Shown: piece after piece, positions 1 to 8,202 of the stretch
How the letters are laid out: every line of letters starts with the position of its first letter
Numbering within the stretch: position 1 is the first letter of the stretch
The notes under the pieces: generated by a model
What the model was told of the DNA's origin: nothing
Databases searched by the model: none
The model's input: the letters and a program-made list of their open reading frames with translations, nothing else
DNA from: Rhodopseudomonas sp. P2A-2r
GTDB taxonomy: Bacteria > Pseudomonadota > Alphaproteobacteria > Rhizobiales > Xanthobacteraceae
Assembly (NCBI RefSeq): GCF_026015985.1
Contig: NZ_CP110389.1
Coordinates: 4,558,001-4,622,000 of the forward strand
DNA: 64,000 bases
Reading direction: 5' to 3'
Program-made: the position numbers and the translations under genes

Positions 1-452
1 GCCTGATACTCAGGCCGCAGCCGGCCACCGAGCACGCGCACACTGGGCGCCGGCTCCCGGTAGAAGTGGGATGCGACAGCCAGTGAATTGCTCACGATGG
101 TGAGATCCTTGCGTCCCTCGATATAGCGCAAGCAGGCAAGCGCCGTCGTTCCCTCGTCGATGAAGACCTTCATGCCGTGGTCGACCAGCGCCGCGGCGGC
201 TTCGCCGATGCGCGCCTTTTCCTTGGCGCCGACGCGCAGACGTTCCGCAAACGGCTGGTCGCTTTCCTGCCGATCGATGACGGCGCCACCGTAAACCCGG
301 CGCGCAAACCCCTGCGTCTCGAGCTCCCTGAGATCCCGCCTGATCGACTCATGGCTGACGCCGAGCTGATCGACGAGATCCTTGACGTGAACCCGTTGCG
401 TATGACGCAGCATATCGCGGATCAATTCCAGGCGATGCTCCGTGAAACTCAT
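1..452 (-). CDS. DeoR-family transcriptional regulator (3' end outside window)
   Basis: About 150 N-terminal residues are visible, running off the left window edge. Residues 1-57 form a DeoR-type winged helix-turn-helix: 'VKDLVDQLGVSHESIRRDL' carries the SxxTIRRDL-like recognition helix with E in place of T, followed by 'GGAVID'. After about residue 60 the effector-binding (DeoRC, sugar-phosphate-isomerase-like) domain begins, with 'IDEGTTALACLRYI' matching the family's D-x-GTT phosphate-binding loop. The ATG at 452 is the only good start. It lies 58 bp downstream of the last gene of the ABC importer on the same strand and may be co-transcribed. DeoR proteins usually sense phosphorylated sugars, so a regulator next to a peptide-type importer hints that the imported solute may be a sugar-containing or opine-like compound. 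That last point is inference. Confidence 0.85.
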   Translation of the reverse strand, partial: MSFTEHRLELIRDMLRHTQRVHVKDLVDQLGVSHESIRRDLRELETQGFARRVYGGAVIDRQESDQPFAERLRVGAKEKARIGEAAAALVDHGMKVFIDEGTTALACLRYIEGRKDLTIVSNSLAVASHFYREPAPSVRVLGGRLRPEYQ

Positions 453-510
453 GAACGTTCCTCGACTTCAACGGCTTTTGCAGGCTCTTGGCGCATATTT
501 TTATGCATGA

Positions 511-2355
511 TCATCCTCGGGAACTGCCGGTGGCCGTCTCGCTGAAACGACCCGTTGCGGCCGGCGGCACCACAAGATGGCACGCGGCAAAATCCTGCCG
601 TTCCCGCACAGTCAGGCTTGGTTGCAACTGGCTGCATTTGTCCATCGCTTGCGGACATCGCGACCTGAAACTGCACCCTTCGGGAATGTTGAGCGGGCTC
701 GGCGGCTCGCCTTCCATCAAGCAATCCTCAGGCCGATAGCGCCGCTGTTCGAGCGTCGGCATCGCGCTGAGAAGCGCCCTCGTATAGGGATGCCCCGGAT
801 CGAAGAACAGGCGTTCGTTATCGGCCAGTTCGAACACTTCGCCGAGATACATCACGGCGACGCGGTTGCACGCCTTCCGCACCATCGCGAGGTCGTGCGA
901 GATGTAGATGTAGGTGAGATCGTATTCTTTCTGCAGCTTCTGGAACAGATCCAAGAGCTTGAACTGCTCGGCCTGGTCGAGCGACGACAGGGTTTCGTCC
1001 ATGATCAGGATCTCGGGCTCCAGAACCAGCGCGCGTGCAACATTGATGCGCTGCCGCTGCCCGGCGCTCAGTCCCAGCGGAAGCTCCTCATAGAGATCGA
1101 CCGGCAGTCCGACCTCTCCCATCACCTTCAGTACACGCGCTCGAATCTTTGCCTTGTCACGCCATCCGTGCGTTCGCAGCGGATCCTCCAGTATCTTGCC
1201 GACCGAGGTGCGAGGCGGCAGCGATCCGAACGGGTCTTGCAGGACCATCTGCAGTTTCCCGCGGAATGCCAGTAGCTGCTTGCCTTTCAGATTTGCGATA
1301 TCGGCCTCGCTGCACAGAATCTGGCCGGAACTCGGCAGTTCGAGCCGGCACAGCAGCCGCATCAGCGTGGATTTTCCGCAACCGGACTCGCCCACGATGG
1401 CAAAGCTGTCGCCGCGCCGGATGTCGAATGTGACATTGCGCACGGCGCGTACCAGATCAACCCCGCCGAAACCGGTCTTCTTGCGCACCTTATAACTTTG
1501 CGACGCATCACGCAGGCTGAGCACGACATCCCGGCGATCGTCGGGCGGCGCGGGCACGGGCGCGTCGATCCAGATTTTCGGCGTCTGGCTGACGAGATCG
1601 CGCGTATATGAATAGATCGGTTTTGCGATCAGATCCTCGGTGGACTGCTCCTCGACGATCCGGCCCTTATCCATAACCAGGATCCGAGAACATGCTTCCC
1701 GTGCGACCGGCAAGGAGGAAGACACAAACAGGACGGCGGTGTCGAAATTAGTCGTCAGCTCCTTCATCAGCCTGATCACCTGCGCGGCCACGGTGACGTC
1801 GAGCGGCTGCGTGACGTTGTCCGCGACCAGCAAAGCCGGGTTTGTCACCAGCGCGTCTACGATCAGCGCACGCTGCATCATCCCGCCCGAAAAATGCGAC
1901 GGATAGTCATGAAAGCGGCTGCGTGCCGAGGGGATGCGGACAGCGTCGAGCAGTTCGACGACCCGATCCTGCGCCTCCCGGCGTGAAACGTTGGGGACGA
2001 CGGCACGCATCTTCTCCACGATCTGTGCACCCACCGACAGCGTCGGATCCAGCGCGCCCTGCGGGTTCGCACCCACGTAAGAAATTCGCTGGCGCAGCAG
2101 CCGCATGTCGGAACCGCGCATGGCGTAGAGGTCACGTCCTTCGAACAGCACCTCGCCGGATTGCTTCGCCAGCGGCGGCTCCAGCCAGTTGACGACGGCC
2201 TTCGAGAGCACGGTCTTGCCGGACCCGCTGGCGCCGACCACGCCGACAATTTCGCGTGGCGCGAGGCTCAGTGATACATCGTCGAGAATGATCTTCGAGG
2301 TGCTGCGGCCGGCGGTGACCGTCACATTCCTAAGTTCGAGAAGCGGCTCTGTCAT
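511..2355 (-). CDS. Fused two-domain ABC importer ATPase (DppD-DppF type)
   Basis: A 614-residue protein with two nucleotide-binding domains of the peptide/opine/nickel importer class. It powers uptake through the two permeases encoded just upstream. NBD1 has Walker A 'GASGSGKT' (residues 41-48) and signature 'FSGGMMQRA', but its Walker B reads 'LLVADNVTQPLD', with Asn where the catalytic Glu belongs, and its H-loop is 'FVSSSLPVA', with no His. NBD2 keeps 'GESGCGKST', 'MDETLSSLD' and 'YISHDLAMV', with signature 'LSAGQRQR'. The C-terminus has the oligopeptide-binding-type cysteine segment 'CSFRSRCPQAMDKC'. One composite ATP site therefore looks degenerate. Start: ATG at 2355 overlaps the permease stop (ATGA). 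The frame stays open further upstream but only as a shadow of the permease gene. Confidence 0.9.
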   Translation of the reverse strand: MTEPLLELRNVTVTAGRSTSKIILDDVSLSLAPREIVGVVGASGSGKTVLSKAVVNWLEPPLAKQSGEVLFEGRDLYAMRGSDMRLLRQRISYVGANPQGALDPTLSVGAQIVEKMRAVVPNVSRREAQDRVVELLDAVRIPSARSRFHDYPSHFSGGMMQRALIVDALVTNPALLVADNVTQPLDVTVAAQVIRLMKELTTNFDTAVLFVSSSLPVAREACSRILVMDKGRIVEEQSTEDLIAKPIYSYTRDLVSQTPKIWIDAPVPAPPDDRRDVVLSLRDASQSYKVRKKTGFGGVDLVRAVRNVTFDIRRGDSFAIVGESGCGKSTLMRLLCRLELPSSGQILCSEADIANLKGKQLLAFRGKLQMVLQDPFGSLPPRTSVGKILEDPLRTHGWRDKAKIRARVLKVMGEVGLPVDLYEELPLGLSAGQRQRINVARALVLEPEILIMDETLSSLDQAEQFKLLDLFQKLQKEYDLTYIYISHDLAMVRKACNRVAVMYLGEVFELADNERLFFDPGHPYTRALLSAMPTLEQRRYRPEDCLMEGEPPSPLNIPEGCSFRSRCPQAMDKCSQLQPSLTVRERQDFAACHLVVPPAATGRFSETATGSSRG

Positions 2356-3272
2356 CACTCCGAACCTCCATGAATGGTGCTGCGTGCGCGTTCGAGGGAA
2401 GCGCCCATCAGATTGATGCTGGTGAGCGTCAGGCCGAGAAAAAGGCCCGGCATGGTGGCGATCCACCAGGCATTGAGCAGATATTTGCGGCCGTCGGCGA
2501 TGATGTTGCCGAATGTCGGCGTCGGAGGCTGGACGCCAAGGCCGAGAAAGCCAAGCGTCGATTCGAAGATCATCATGCGGGCCACGTCGAGAACCGACGT
2601 GAACAGCACCGGCGGCAAGAGAAGCGGCAGCAGCAGCGTCAGGATGATGCGGAGATCCGTTGATCCGCCGATCTTGGCGGCGCGAACATATTCGCGTTGC
2701 CGCTCGGTCATGACGATGCTGCGCATGATGCGTGCATAGACCGGCCAGTTGGAGACGCCGAGCACCAGAATGATCGCCGGGATGGTCGGCCGTGACACGC
2801 CCAGAACCGCGATGGCGAGTATGATCATGGGAATAGAGAGTTGAGCATCGGTCAGCCGCATGATGACGGCGTCGGTCCGGTTGCCGAAATATCCCGCGAT
2901 AGTGCCGAGCGCACAGCCTATGATCAGCATCACGGTGACCGACGCGACGCCGATCAGGAACGAATAGCGCAAGCCCACCAGCGAACGAACCAGCATGTCG
3001 CGGCCGATTTGGTCCGTTCCGAGCGGATAGGCCCAGCTCCAGTTGTTGCCGATGAACAGCGGCGGCAGCAGCCGTGCCTTGATATTTATCTTGGTGGGGT
3101 CGATGCCGCTTAGCTCGGGGTAGAATGCCGCGGCCAGCGCGAGGACGAGAAATATTCCCAGGCCCACGCGAAAGCCGGGCATCGACGCTGCCCTGCCGAA
3201 AATTCGGCGAGCAATGGAGCGTTGTGATGTAACGGGCACAATGGGCGCTGCGGTGGCGGGGACGATGGACAT
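2355..3272 (-). CDS. ABC importer permease, DppC/OppC type
   Basis: A 305-residue inner-membrane permease. After an N-terminal cytoplasmic segment there is one membrane helix (about residues 32-52) and then the BPD_transp_1 domain with five more helices. The typical DppC entry 'YPLGTDQIGRDMLVRSLVGLR' region and the EAA loop region 'RAAKIGGSTDLRIILTLLLP' are present, matching the consensus coupling helix that contacts the ATPase. It overlaps the ATPase gene by 4 bp and the DppB-like gene by 1 bp, so the three are translationally coupled. It would pair with the upstream DppB-like protein to form the membrane channel. Substrate cannot be read from the sequence: dipeptides, opines, glutathione and nickel complexes are all handled by this family. 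Confidence 0.92.
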   Translation of the reverse strand: MSIVPATAAPIVPVTSQRSIARRIFGRAASMPGFRVGLGIFLVLALAAAFYPELSGIDPTKINIKARLLPPLFIGNNWSWAYPLGTDQIGRDMLVRSLVGLRYSFLIGVASVTVMLIIGCALGTIAGYFGNRTDAVIMRLTDAQLSIPMIILAIAVLGVSRPTIPAIILVLGVSNWPVYARIMRSIVMTERQREYVRAAKIGGSTDLRIILTLLLPLLLPPVLFTSVLDVARMMIFESTLGFLGLGVQPPTPTFGNIIADGRKYLLNAWWIATMPGLFLGLTLTSINLMGASLERARSTIHGGSE

Positions 3273-4252
3273 CAGTATTCCAGCCTCGGATCCATGGCGG
3301 TGGCAACGAGATCGACAATGATATTGATGAGCACGAAGATGGCGCTGGTCACGATCGCGATGCCCTGGATCAGCGGGAAATCACGTTGCAGCACCGCGTT
3401 GATCGTCAGCAGGCCGAGACCGGGATAGTCGAAAATGTATTCGACGATGATGACGCCGCCGAGCAGGCTGGAGAACTGGATTCCCAGCAGGTTGAGCAGC
3501 GGCACCGACGCGTTGCGCAGCACATGGTTGGCGATGATGCGGCTGCGGCTGAGGCCGCGCACATAACCGACCGCCACATAGGGCTCGGTCATTTGCGCCG
3601 ACACCGAACTCACCAGCGTTCTGATCAGCACCGGGGACAATTCCACAGCAAGCACGATGGCCGGCAGGATCGTATAGGCGAAGCCGCGATAGCCGATCGC
3701 CGGCAACCAACCGAGCTTGACGGAGAACAGCAGCGCCAGAACGATGCCCAGCCAGAAATTCGGCAGTGAAACGAAGACGGACGACACGTAGAATGCGAGC
3801 TTGTCCGGCCATCGCCCGATGGCGAGGCCGCCGGCGATCCCCACGATCCCCGAAAACACCAGCGCGATCACCAGAGTCACCGCAGCGAGCTGCAGTGTCA
3901 TGGGCAGAACTTCCATAATGAGACCGAGAACAGAAGCCCGCTCGCCACGCGTCGTGTCGTTGAAGCTCGCTCCACCGGTCGAGGCTCCGTTCGCGGGCCG
4001 CACGAAGGACTGGCCGAGATCGCCGCGGACGACGCCATACATGTAGCGGCCGAACTGCACCAGAATCGGATCGCGCAAACCCATATCGGTTGCGATCTTC
4101 TCGATCAGCGCTTCGGGCGCCATGCCTCCCGCCATCAGCCGTACGGGATCGCCCGGCACGACCCTCAGCAATGTGAAGATCAGCAGCGAGACGAGCAAGA
4201 TGATGACGACTCCCTGAGCAAGGCGCCGTATGAGAAAATTCAGAACGAACAT
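3272..4252 (-). CDS. ABC importer permease, DppB/OppB type
   Basis: A 326-residue membrane permease with six predicted helices. It has the family hallmarks: N-terminal 'FLIRRLAQGVVIILLVSLLIF' helix, 'VVPGDPVRLMAGGMAPEA' periplasmic region, 'GDLGQSF' and the EAA-type loop 'VAVGYVRGLSRSRIIANHVLRNA'. I chose ATG 4252 because GGAG lies 8 nt upstream and the protein then begins 'MFVLNFLIRR', the standard DppB start; an earlier ATG at 4288 would add 12 poorly conserved residues. It sits 70 bp downstream of the solute-binding protein gene and overlaps the DppC-like gene by 1 bp. The first periplasmic loop is slightly long (roughly 40 residues between 'GQSF' and the second helix), which is within family range. 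Confidence 0.92.
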   Translation of the reverse strand: MFVLNFLIRRLAQGVVIILLVSLLIFTLLRVVPGDPVRLMAGGMAPEALIEKIATDMGLRDPILVQFGRYMYGVVRGDLGQSFVRPANGASTGGASFNDTTRGERASVLGLIMEVLPMTLQLAAVTLVIALVFSGIVGIAGGLAIGRWPDKLAFYVSSVFVSLPNFWLGIVLALLFSVKLGWLPAIGYRGFAYTILPAIVLAVELSPVLIRTLVSSVSAQMTEPYVAVGYVRGLSRSRIIANHVLRNASVPLLNLLGIQFSSLLGGVIIVEYIFDYPGLGLLTINAVLQRDFPLIQGIAIVTSAIFVLINIIVDLVATAMDPRLEY

Positions 4253-4321
4253 TCCGAAGCTCCGTGGAGAACAAGCGTCTCCACGCACCGCATCATTGCG
4301 GCGCGCGGAGATCGCGCTCGA

Positions 4322-5905
4322 TTAGGCAGCGGGCTTGGATGCGTCCATCGATCCATCCGGATAAATGTACAGGCCTTCGAAGTCTTTCTGCATCGCGTGG
4401 ATCATCACCGACGTGAACAGCGAGAGCGCCGGCATTTTCGAGGCGAGCAAGGGCATCGTCTCGGTTTGCAGGATCTTCTTGCGCTCTTCGAGAGTCGTCG
4501 CGCTGCGTTCCTTGTCGAGGCTTGCATCGATGGCAGGATCCTCGATGCCGCAGATGCGGTGCGACGACGAATGGAAGTGGGTGCGCAGGACCAGATCGGG
4601 CTCGGGCGAGCCAGTCGACCAGCCGCAATCCACCATATGGCCGGGACCGCCGCCCGGACGATGATAGAGCCGTTCGTTCCAGGCGGCGGGCTCGAGCACC
4701 GTGAGGCTGACATTGAAGCCCTGCTCGTTGAGCATCGCGGTGATTACCTCGCCATATTCCTTGGTCTTCGGATAGAAACCGACCGATGTGATATATTCGA
4801 GCACCGGCAACCCCTTGCCGTTCGGGAAGCCTGCCTCCGCAAGCAACGCCTGGGATTTCTTCGGATCAAATTTCGGATAGTTTTCGAGATCGACGTAGCC
4901 GAACTTCACGGGCGACACGAAGTTCGACGATGCATGGCCGGCCGATCCCAGCACTTCGAGAATGAGGTCGCGGTTGATGGCGTGACAGGCAGCGAGGCGG
5001 ATGCGCGGATCGTTGAACGGCGGCTTCGAGCAGCGGAACCACAGATACTTGTTCTCGACCGACACCACGCGATTGATGCGGATATTGGCATTGCCCTTGG
5101 CCGCATCGATCTGCTCGGGCTCGAGGCGCTCGACGATCGAGGCCTGGCCGTTCATCAGCGAGAGCATCCGTGTGGTGGAATCGCCAGTGAAAGTGAAGTT
5201 GATGCCGGCAATGGCAGGCTTGCCTTTGAAATAGCCGTCATATGCCTTCATTACGGTGTCGTTGCCGCGCTGTTCGACGAATCGGAACGGTCCGGTGCCG
5301 TTAAGCCGCTGGGACAGCACGCCGCCGGAGCCGGCCGCGATGTCCTTTGCCGACATGATCGGCAGGAACGCCGCCAGGAACATGAAGAGATGCGCGGGAT
5401 AGCCGCCCTTCGACGTATCGACGATCACTGTGTAGTCGTCCGGCGTCTCGATCTTCAACGTTTCTGTGGGGCCGGGATACCACTGCGCCGGGCGATCCGC
5501 GCGCGAGCCATATTCGAATGTGGCCTTAACGTCTTCCGCCTTGAACGGCTTGCCGTCATGGAAAGTCACGCCCTGACGCAGCTTGATCTGCAGGCGATTG
5601 GGATCGAGCAGCTTGATGTCGGTCGCGAGCTCGTAGATCACCTCGCCGGGATTATCGAGCTTCATTGGCGTGCGGGTGAGAAAGCCCATCACGAAGCCTT
5701 CGATGTTCTTCTGCGACAGCGTCGTGTGCGCGGTCGGATCCCAATTGCCCGTGATGTTTTCGGCCGACAGAAAGCTCATGGTCTTGCCGGCTTGGGCATG
5801 AGCCCTTGAGATGAAGAAGCCCGGATCGATCTGTGCATAGCCAGTGGCAACCGCAGCGCCGGCAGCTCCCTTCAGAAAGTAGCGACGGTCAAACTGTGTA
5901 GGCAT
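4322..5905 (-). CDS. ABC importer solute-binding protein, peptide/opine class (SBP_bac_5)
   Basis: A 527-residue periplasmic binding protein and first gene of the importer operon. The N-terminus 'FDRRYFLKGAAGAAVATGYAQ' is a twin-arginine signal (RRYFLK), so it is probably exported folded by Tat. The mature part has SBP_bac_5 features: 'GVTFHDGKPFKAEDVKATFEYG' near residue 105 and 'LAACHAINRD' in the second half. Start: two ATGs (5911 and 5905) lie close together; AGGAG abuts the first and sits 6 nt before the second, so 5905 is preferred. No insertion or truncation is seen. Tat-exported members of this family in Rhizobiales often belong to opine, glutathione or unusual peptide importers, but specificity is not readable here. 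Confidence 0.92.
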   Translation of the reverse strand: MPTQFDRRYFLKGAAGAAVATGYAQIDPGFFISRAHAQAGKTMSFLSAENITGNWDPTAHTTLSQKNIEGFVMGFLTRTPMKLDNPGEVIYELATDIKLLDPNRLQIKLRQGVTFHDGKPFKAEDVKATFEYGSRADRPAQWYPGPTETLKIETPDDYTVIVDTSKGGYPAHLFMFLAAFLPIMSAKDIAAGSGGVLSQRLNGTGPFRFVEQRGNDTVMKAYDGYFKGKPAIAGINFTFTGDSTTRMLSLMNGQASIVERLEPEQIDAAKGNANIRINRVVSVENKYLWFRCSKPPFNDPRIRLAACHAINRDLILEVLGSAGHASSNFVSPVKFGYVDLENYPKFDPKKSQALLAEAGFPNGKGLPVLEYITSVGFYPKTKEYGEVITAMLNEQGFNVSLTVLEPAAWNERLYHRPGGGPGHMVDCGWSTGSPEPDLVLRTHFHSSSHRICGIEDPAIDASLDKERSATTLEERKKILQTETMPLLASKMPALSLFTSVMIHAMQKDFEGLYIYPDGSMDASKPAA

Positions 5906-6127
5906 AGCCATCTCCTGTTTCCCAACCGGACAATCGGTCAAAACGGTCATGCAGGAGACGTGCCAGCTTCTAAAGCAGCGAAAAGCAGTGTTTTACTTTG
6001 TGTTTTTTGACCGATTTTCCATGCCGTAAGGGGTAGCGGCGCTGTTCGCCCGATTATCGAATAAGCGAACGGCTATCTCTTAGGCATCGGTAACGATCTA
6101 TCAGCGGTACGATTAAACCAACGGCTC
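5906..6127. other. Upstream region of the ABC operon and edge of the mobile-element zone
   Basis: About 220 bp with no gene. It contains AT-rich sequence around 5985-6020 that could hold the importer promoter; I cannot assign boxes with confidence. The segment ends at the hairpin at 6123. Confidence 0.4.
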
Positions 6128-6151
6128 ATGTCGCAGTCAGCGACATGAGCC
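6123..6151. repeat. Perfect 12-bp inverted repeat at the edge of IS630 debris
   Basis: GGCTCATGTCGC and its exact complement are separated by 5 bp. It lies at the point where IS630 transposase homology begins. It may be a transcription stop or a relic of an element junction. Confidence 0.6.
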
Positions 6152-6683
6152 AACGGAAGGCCGTCCCGACGTTGTCCGCCGTCGCGCACAATGGCGCAAA
6201 TACCGCAGCCACATCGATCCGGCCCGGCTGGTCTTCATCGATGAGACCTGGACCAAAACCGACATGGCGCCGCTGCGGGGATGGGCGCCGCGCGGGCAGC
6301 GGATCAAAGCCCACGTGCCGCATGGCCACTGGCAGACCATGACCTTCCTCGCGGCGTTGCGCCACGATCGCGTCACCGTCCCGTAGCTGCTCGACGGGCC
6401 CATCAATGGCGACAGATTCCGCGTCTACGTCGAGAGCGTTCTTGTCCCCACGCTGCGGCCGGGCGACATCGTCATCATGGACAATTTCGGCTCGCACAAG
6501 AGCCGCGCCGTGCGCCATGCCATCCGCGCAGCCGGCGCTCGCCTGTTCTTCCTACCGAAATACTCTCCGGACCTGAACCCCATCGAGCAGTTCTTCGCGA
6601 ATGAAGGCGCGGCCTTGCTCCAGATCAATGCGAGTAGTTGTGCTCGCTGCATGCTGGGCTTCTTTGCCTACCTAACAGAATAG
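6140..6683 (+). pseudogene. IS630-family transposase fragment
   Basis: Only the catalytic part remains. One frame reads 'LVFIDETWTKTDMAPLRGW' (first Asp plus the conserved ETW), 'GHWQTMTFLAALRHDRVTVP', then an in-frame TAG at 6384-6386 where the family has Trp, then 'LLDGPINGDRFRVYVESVL', 'IVIMDNFGSHKS' (second Asp) and 'YSPDLNPIEQFF' (the DDE/D glutamate). The N-terminal helix-turn-helix half is missing. After 'IEQFFANEGA' the normal C-terminus is replaced. The missing 5' part and nonsense codon make it non-functional. No terminal repeats with a TA target duplication could be located. Confidence 0.8.
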
Positions 6684-6863
6684 AACGGCCAATGGATTTG
6701 AACGGACTATTGCCCGGAAAGGGATTCGACCCGCGACAAGTCGTCGTGTTTCGAATCTCTATCGTCGTGAGCAACTGGGTTGAACTGCTATTGGGTCGCC
6801 CTGTTTTGCAAGGACCTGTTTGTCTAAACGACCATCTAAGCAATTTAAGGGGGACGAAAAATA

Positions 6864-8020
6864 GTGCTCACCTTGCATGCGGCTCGCCGCTGTTTCGTTG
6901 GATTCAGTTATTATTGATGGTTGTATTTATTCTTTTTATCTCAATTTGCCATCTTGTAGCAGCGGAGCATACTCTGCGAGTAGGAGTTGTAGGCGGGGCG
7001 GCTCCTTGTACTTATCTAAGTCATTCCGAATGGCGTGGCATTGCCATAGATCTATGGCGCCTAATAGCTGATCATGAAAAGCTTCCCTACACGGTATCTG
7101 AGTGGTCGTCGGTAAATACGATGCTGGAAGCGACCCGCAGTGACGATCTTGATGTTGCGGTTGGCTGCTTAAGTATTTCACCCGATCGCTTCAGGCAGTT
7201 TCAATTTACAATTCCTTATCAAGAGGATGGCCAAGCGGTTATGGTGGAAATAAGCCGTTTGCGCTACGGTCGCGCGTTTATAAAAAGCCTTGCATCCCCC
7301 GCATTAGCTTTGCTTCTTGGAACGTTTATTAGCCTAGTTATGCTGATGTGTTTTTGGGTATGGATAATAGAGAGGTACGTATCAGTACCGAGCACCCAGC
7401 GAATCGGGAGAGTTCGGAGTTTTGCAAAGCTTTTTTTGAATCTATTCACTGGGGTTGGAAGTGATAAGGTCGTTGAGAGCGTCGGTGGGATTTTTGTTGT
7501 AAGCGTAGCTTTTATAGGCCGAACGGTTTTCACGTCGCTACTCGTTGGATACTTGGCGGTTAGTGCCGTGAGTGAAGCGACAAGTACGGTTGGAGGGAAT
7601 CTGAACCGTCTTGAGGACCTCGTCGGTCTTCGGGTTGGTGTGCTTTCCGGAACTGTGAGTGAGGCGTTATTAGAGGAGCTAAATTCAAATTCTAGCGATA
7701 AAAAAGCAGCCGCCATAAAATTAAACGATATCGATTCGGCGCTGGAGTTTCTAGCAAAGGAAAACATTGATGCTGTCCTTGCGGATGAAAATCAGCTCAA
7801 ATATCTGGCCGCCAGGGCGAATGCGAGATGGGCCGTTGTTTCGATTCCAATTAGGCGAATTCGTCCGGAGCTGCAGGCATTTGCAGTCTCTCCGACGCTT
7901 TCAGCTGAAACAGTTTCGTCCATAAATCATGCGATTGTTTTACTTAAACGCAATGGTGCTATCTCTTCAATAATACAGGAAATCCTTGAAGGGGCTCCAG
8001 GGGGAATGTTCCGGAAATGA
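6864..8020 (+). CDS. Prokaryotic ionotropic glutamate receptor-like channel, copy 1 (substrate-binding lobes around a pore)
   Basis: Organised like GluR0: signal peptide, ligand lobe S1, membrane helix, pore loop, membrane helix, lobe S2. Numbered from the in-frame ATG at 6917, S1 spans about 17-115 ('TLRVGVVGGAAPCTY', 'DDLDVAVGCLSISPDR'). A helix follows at 127-152, then a pore segment around 'LFLNLFTGVGSDKVVESVGG' with TGVGSD where potassium channels have TVGYGD. The next helix is 190-218 and S2 follows ('DLVGLRVGVLSGTVSE', 'IDAVLADENQLKYL'). Start is uncertain. GTG 6864 follows a good AAGGGGGA site and would give an Arg-rich signal peptide if one C is restored near 6896; ATG 6692 and ATG 6917 are in-frame alternatives. 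Base composition is clearly more AT-rich than its neighbours, suggesting transfer. Solute-binding-domain protein would be the conservative name. Confidence 0.7.
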
Positions 8021-8202
8021 TGACAGAGCGCGTTGGGTTCGTTTGCACCTGCTTTCTCAATAATATGATTTGAAAATGGGTGGGCATCTTGCGTGACGCG
8101 TCGGTGGCGCAAGATAAAGCGACGCTTGCGCGAGGGATATTGAGCACTGCGGACCTCGTGTCATTGTTTTGTCTGCGTTAGTTGAATCTCGGGAATGCAT
8201 CC

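Noticed and set aside
511..3318. A 935-codon minus-strand frame covering the ATPase and permease region
   Set aside because: Residues upstream of the ATG at 2355 are Arg/His-rich out-of-frame reading of the DppC-like permease; the true ATPase starts at 2355.
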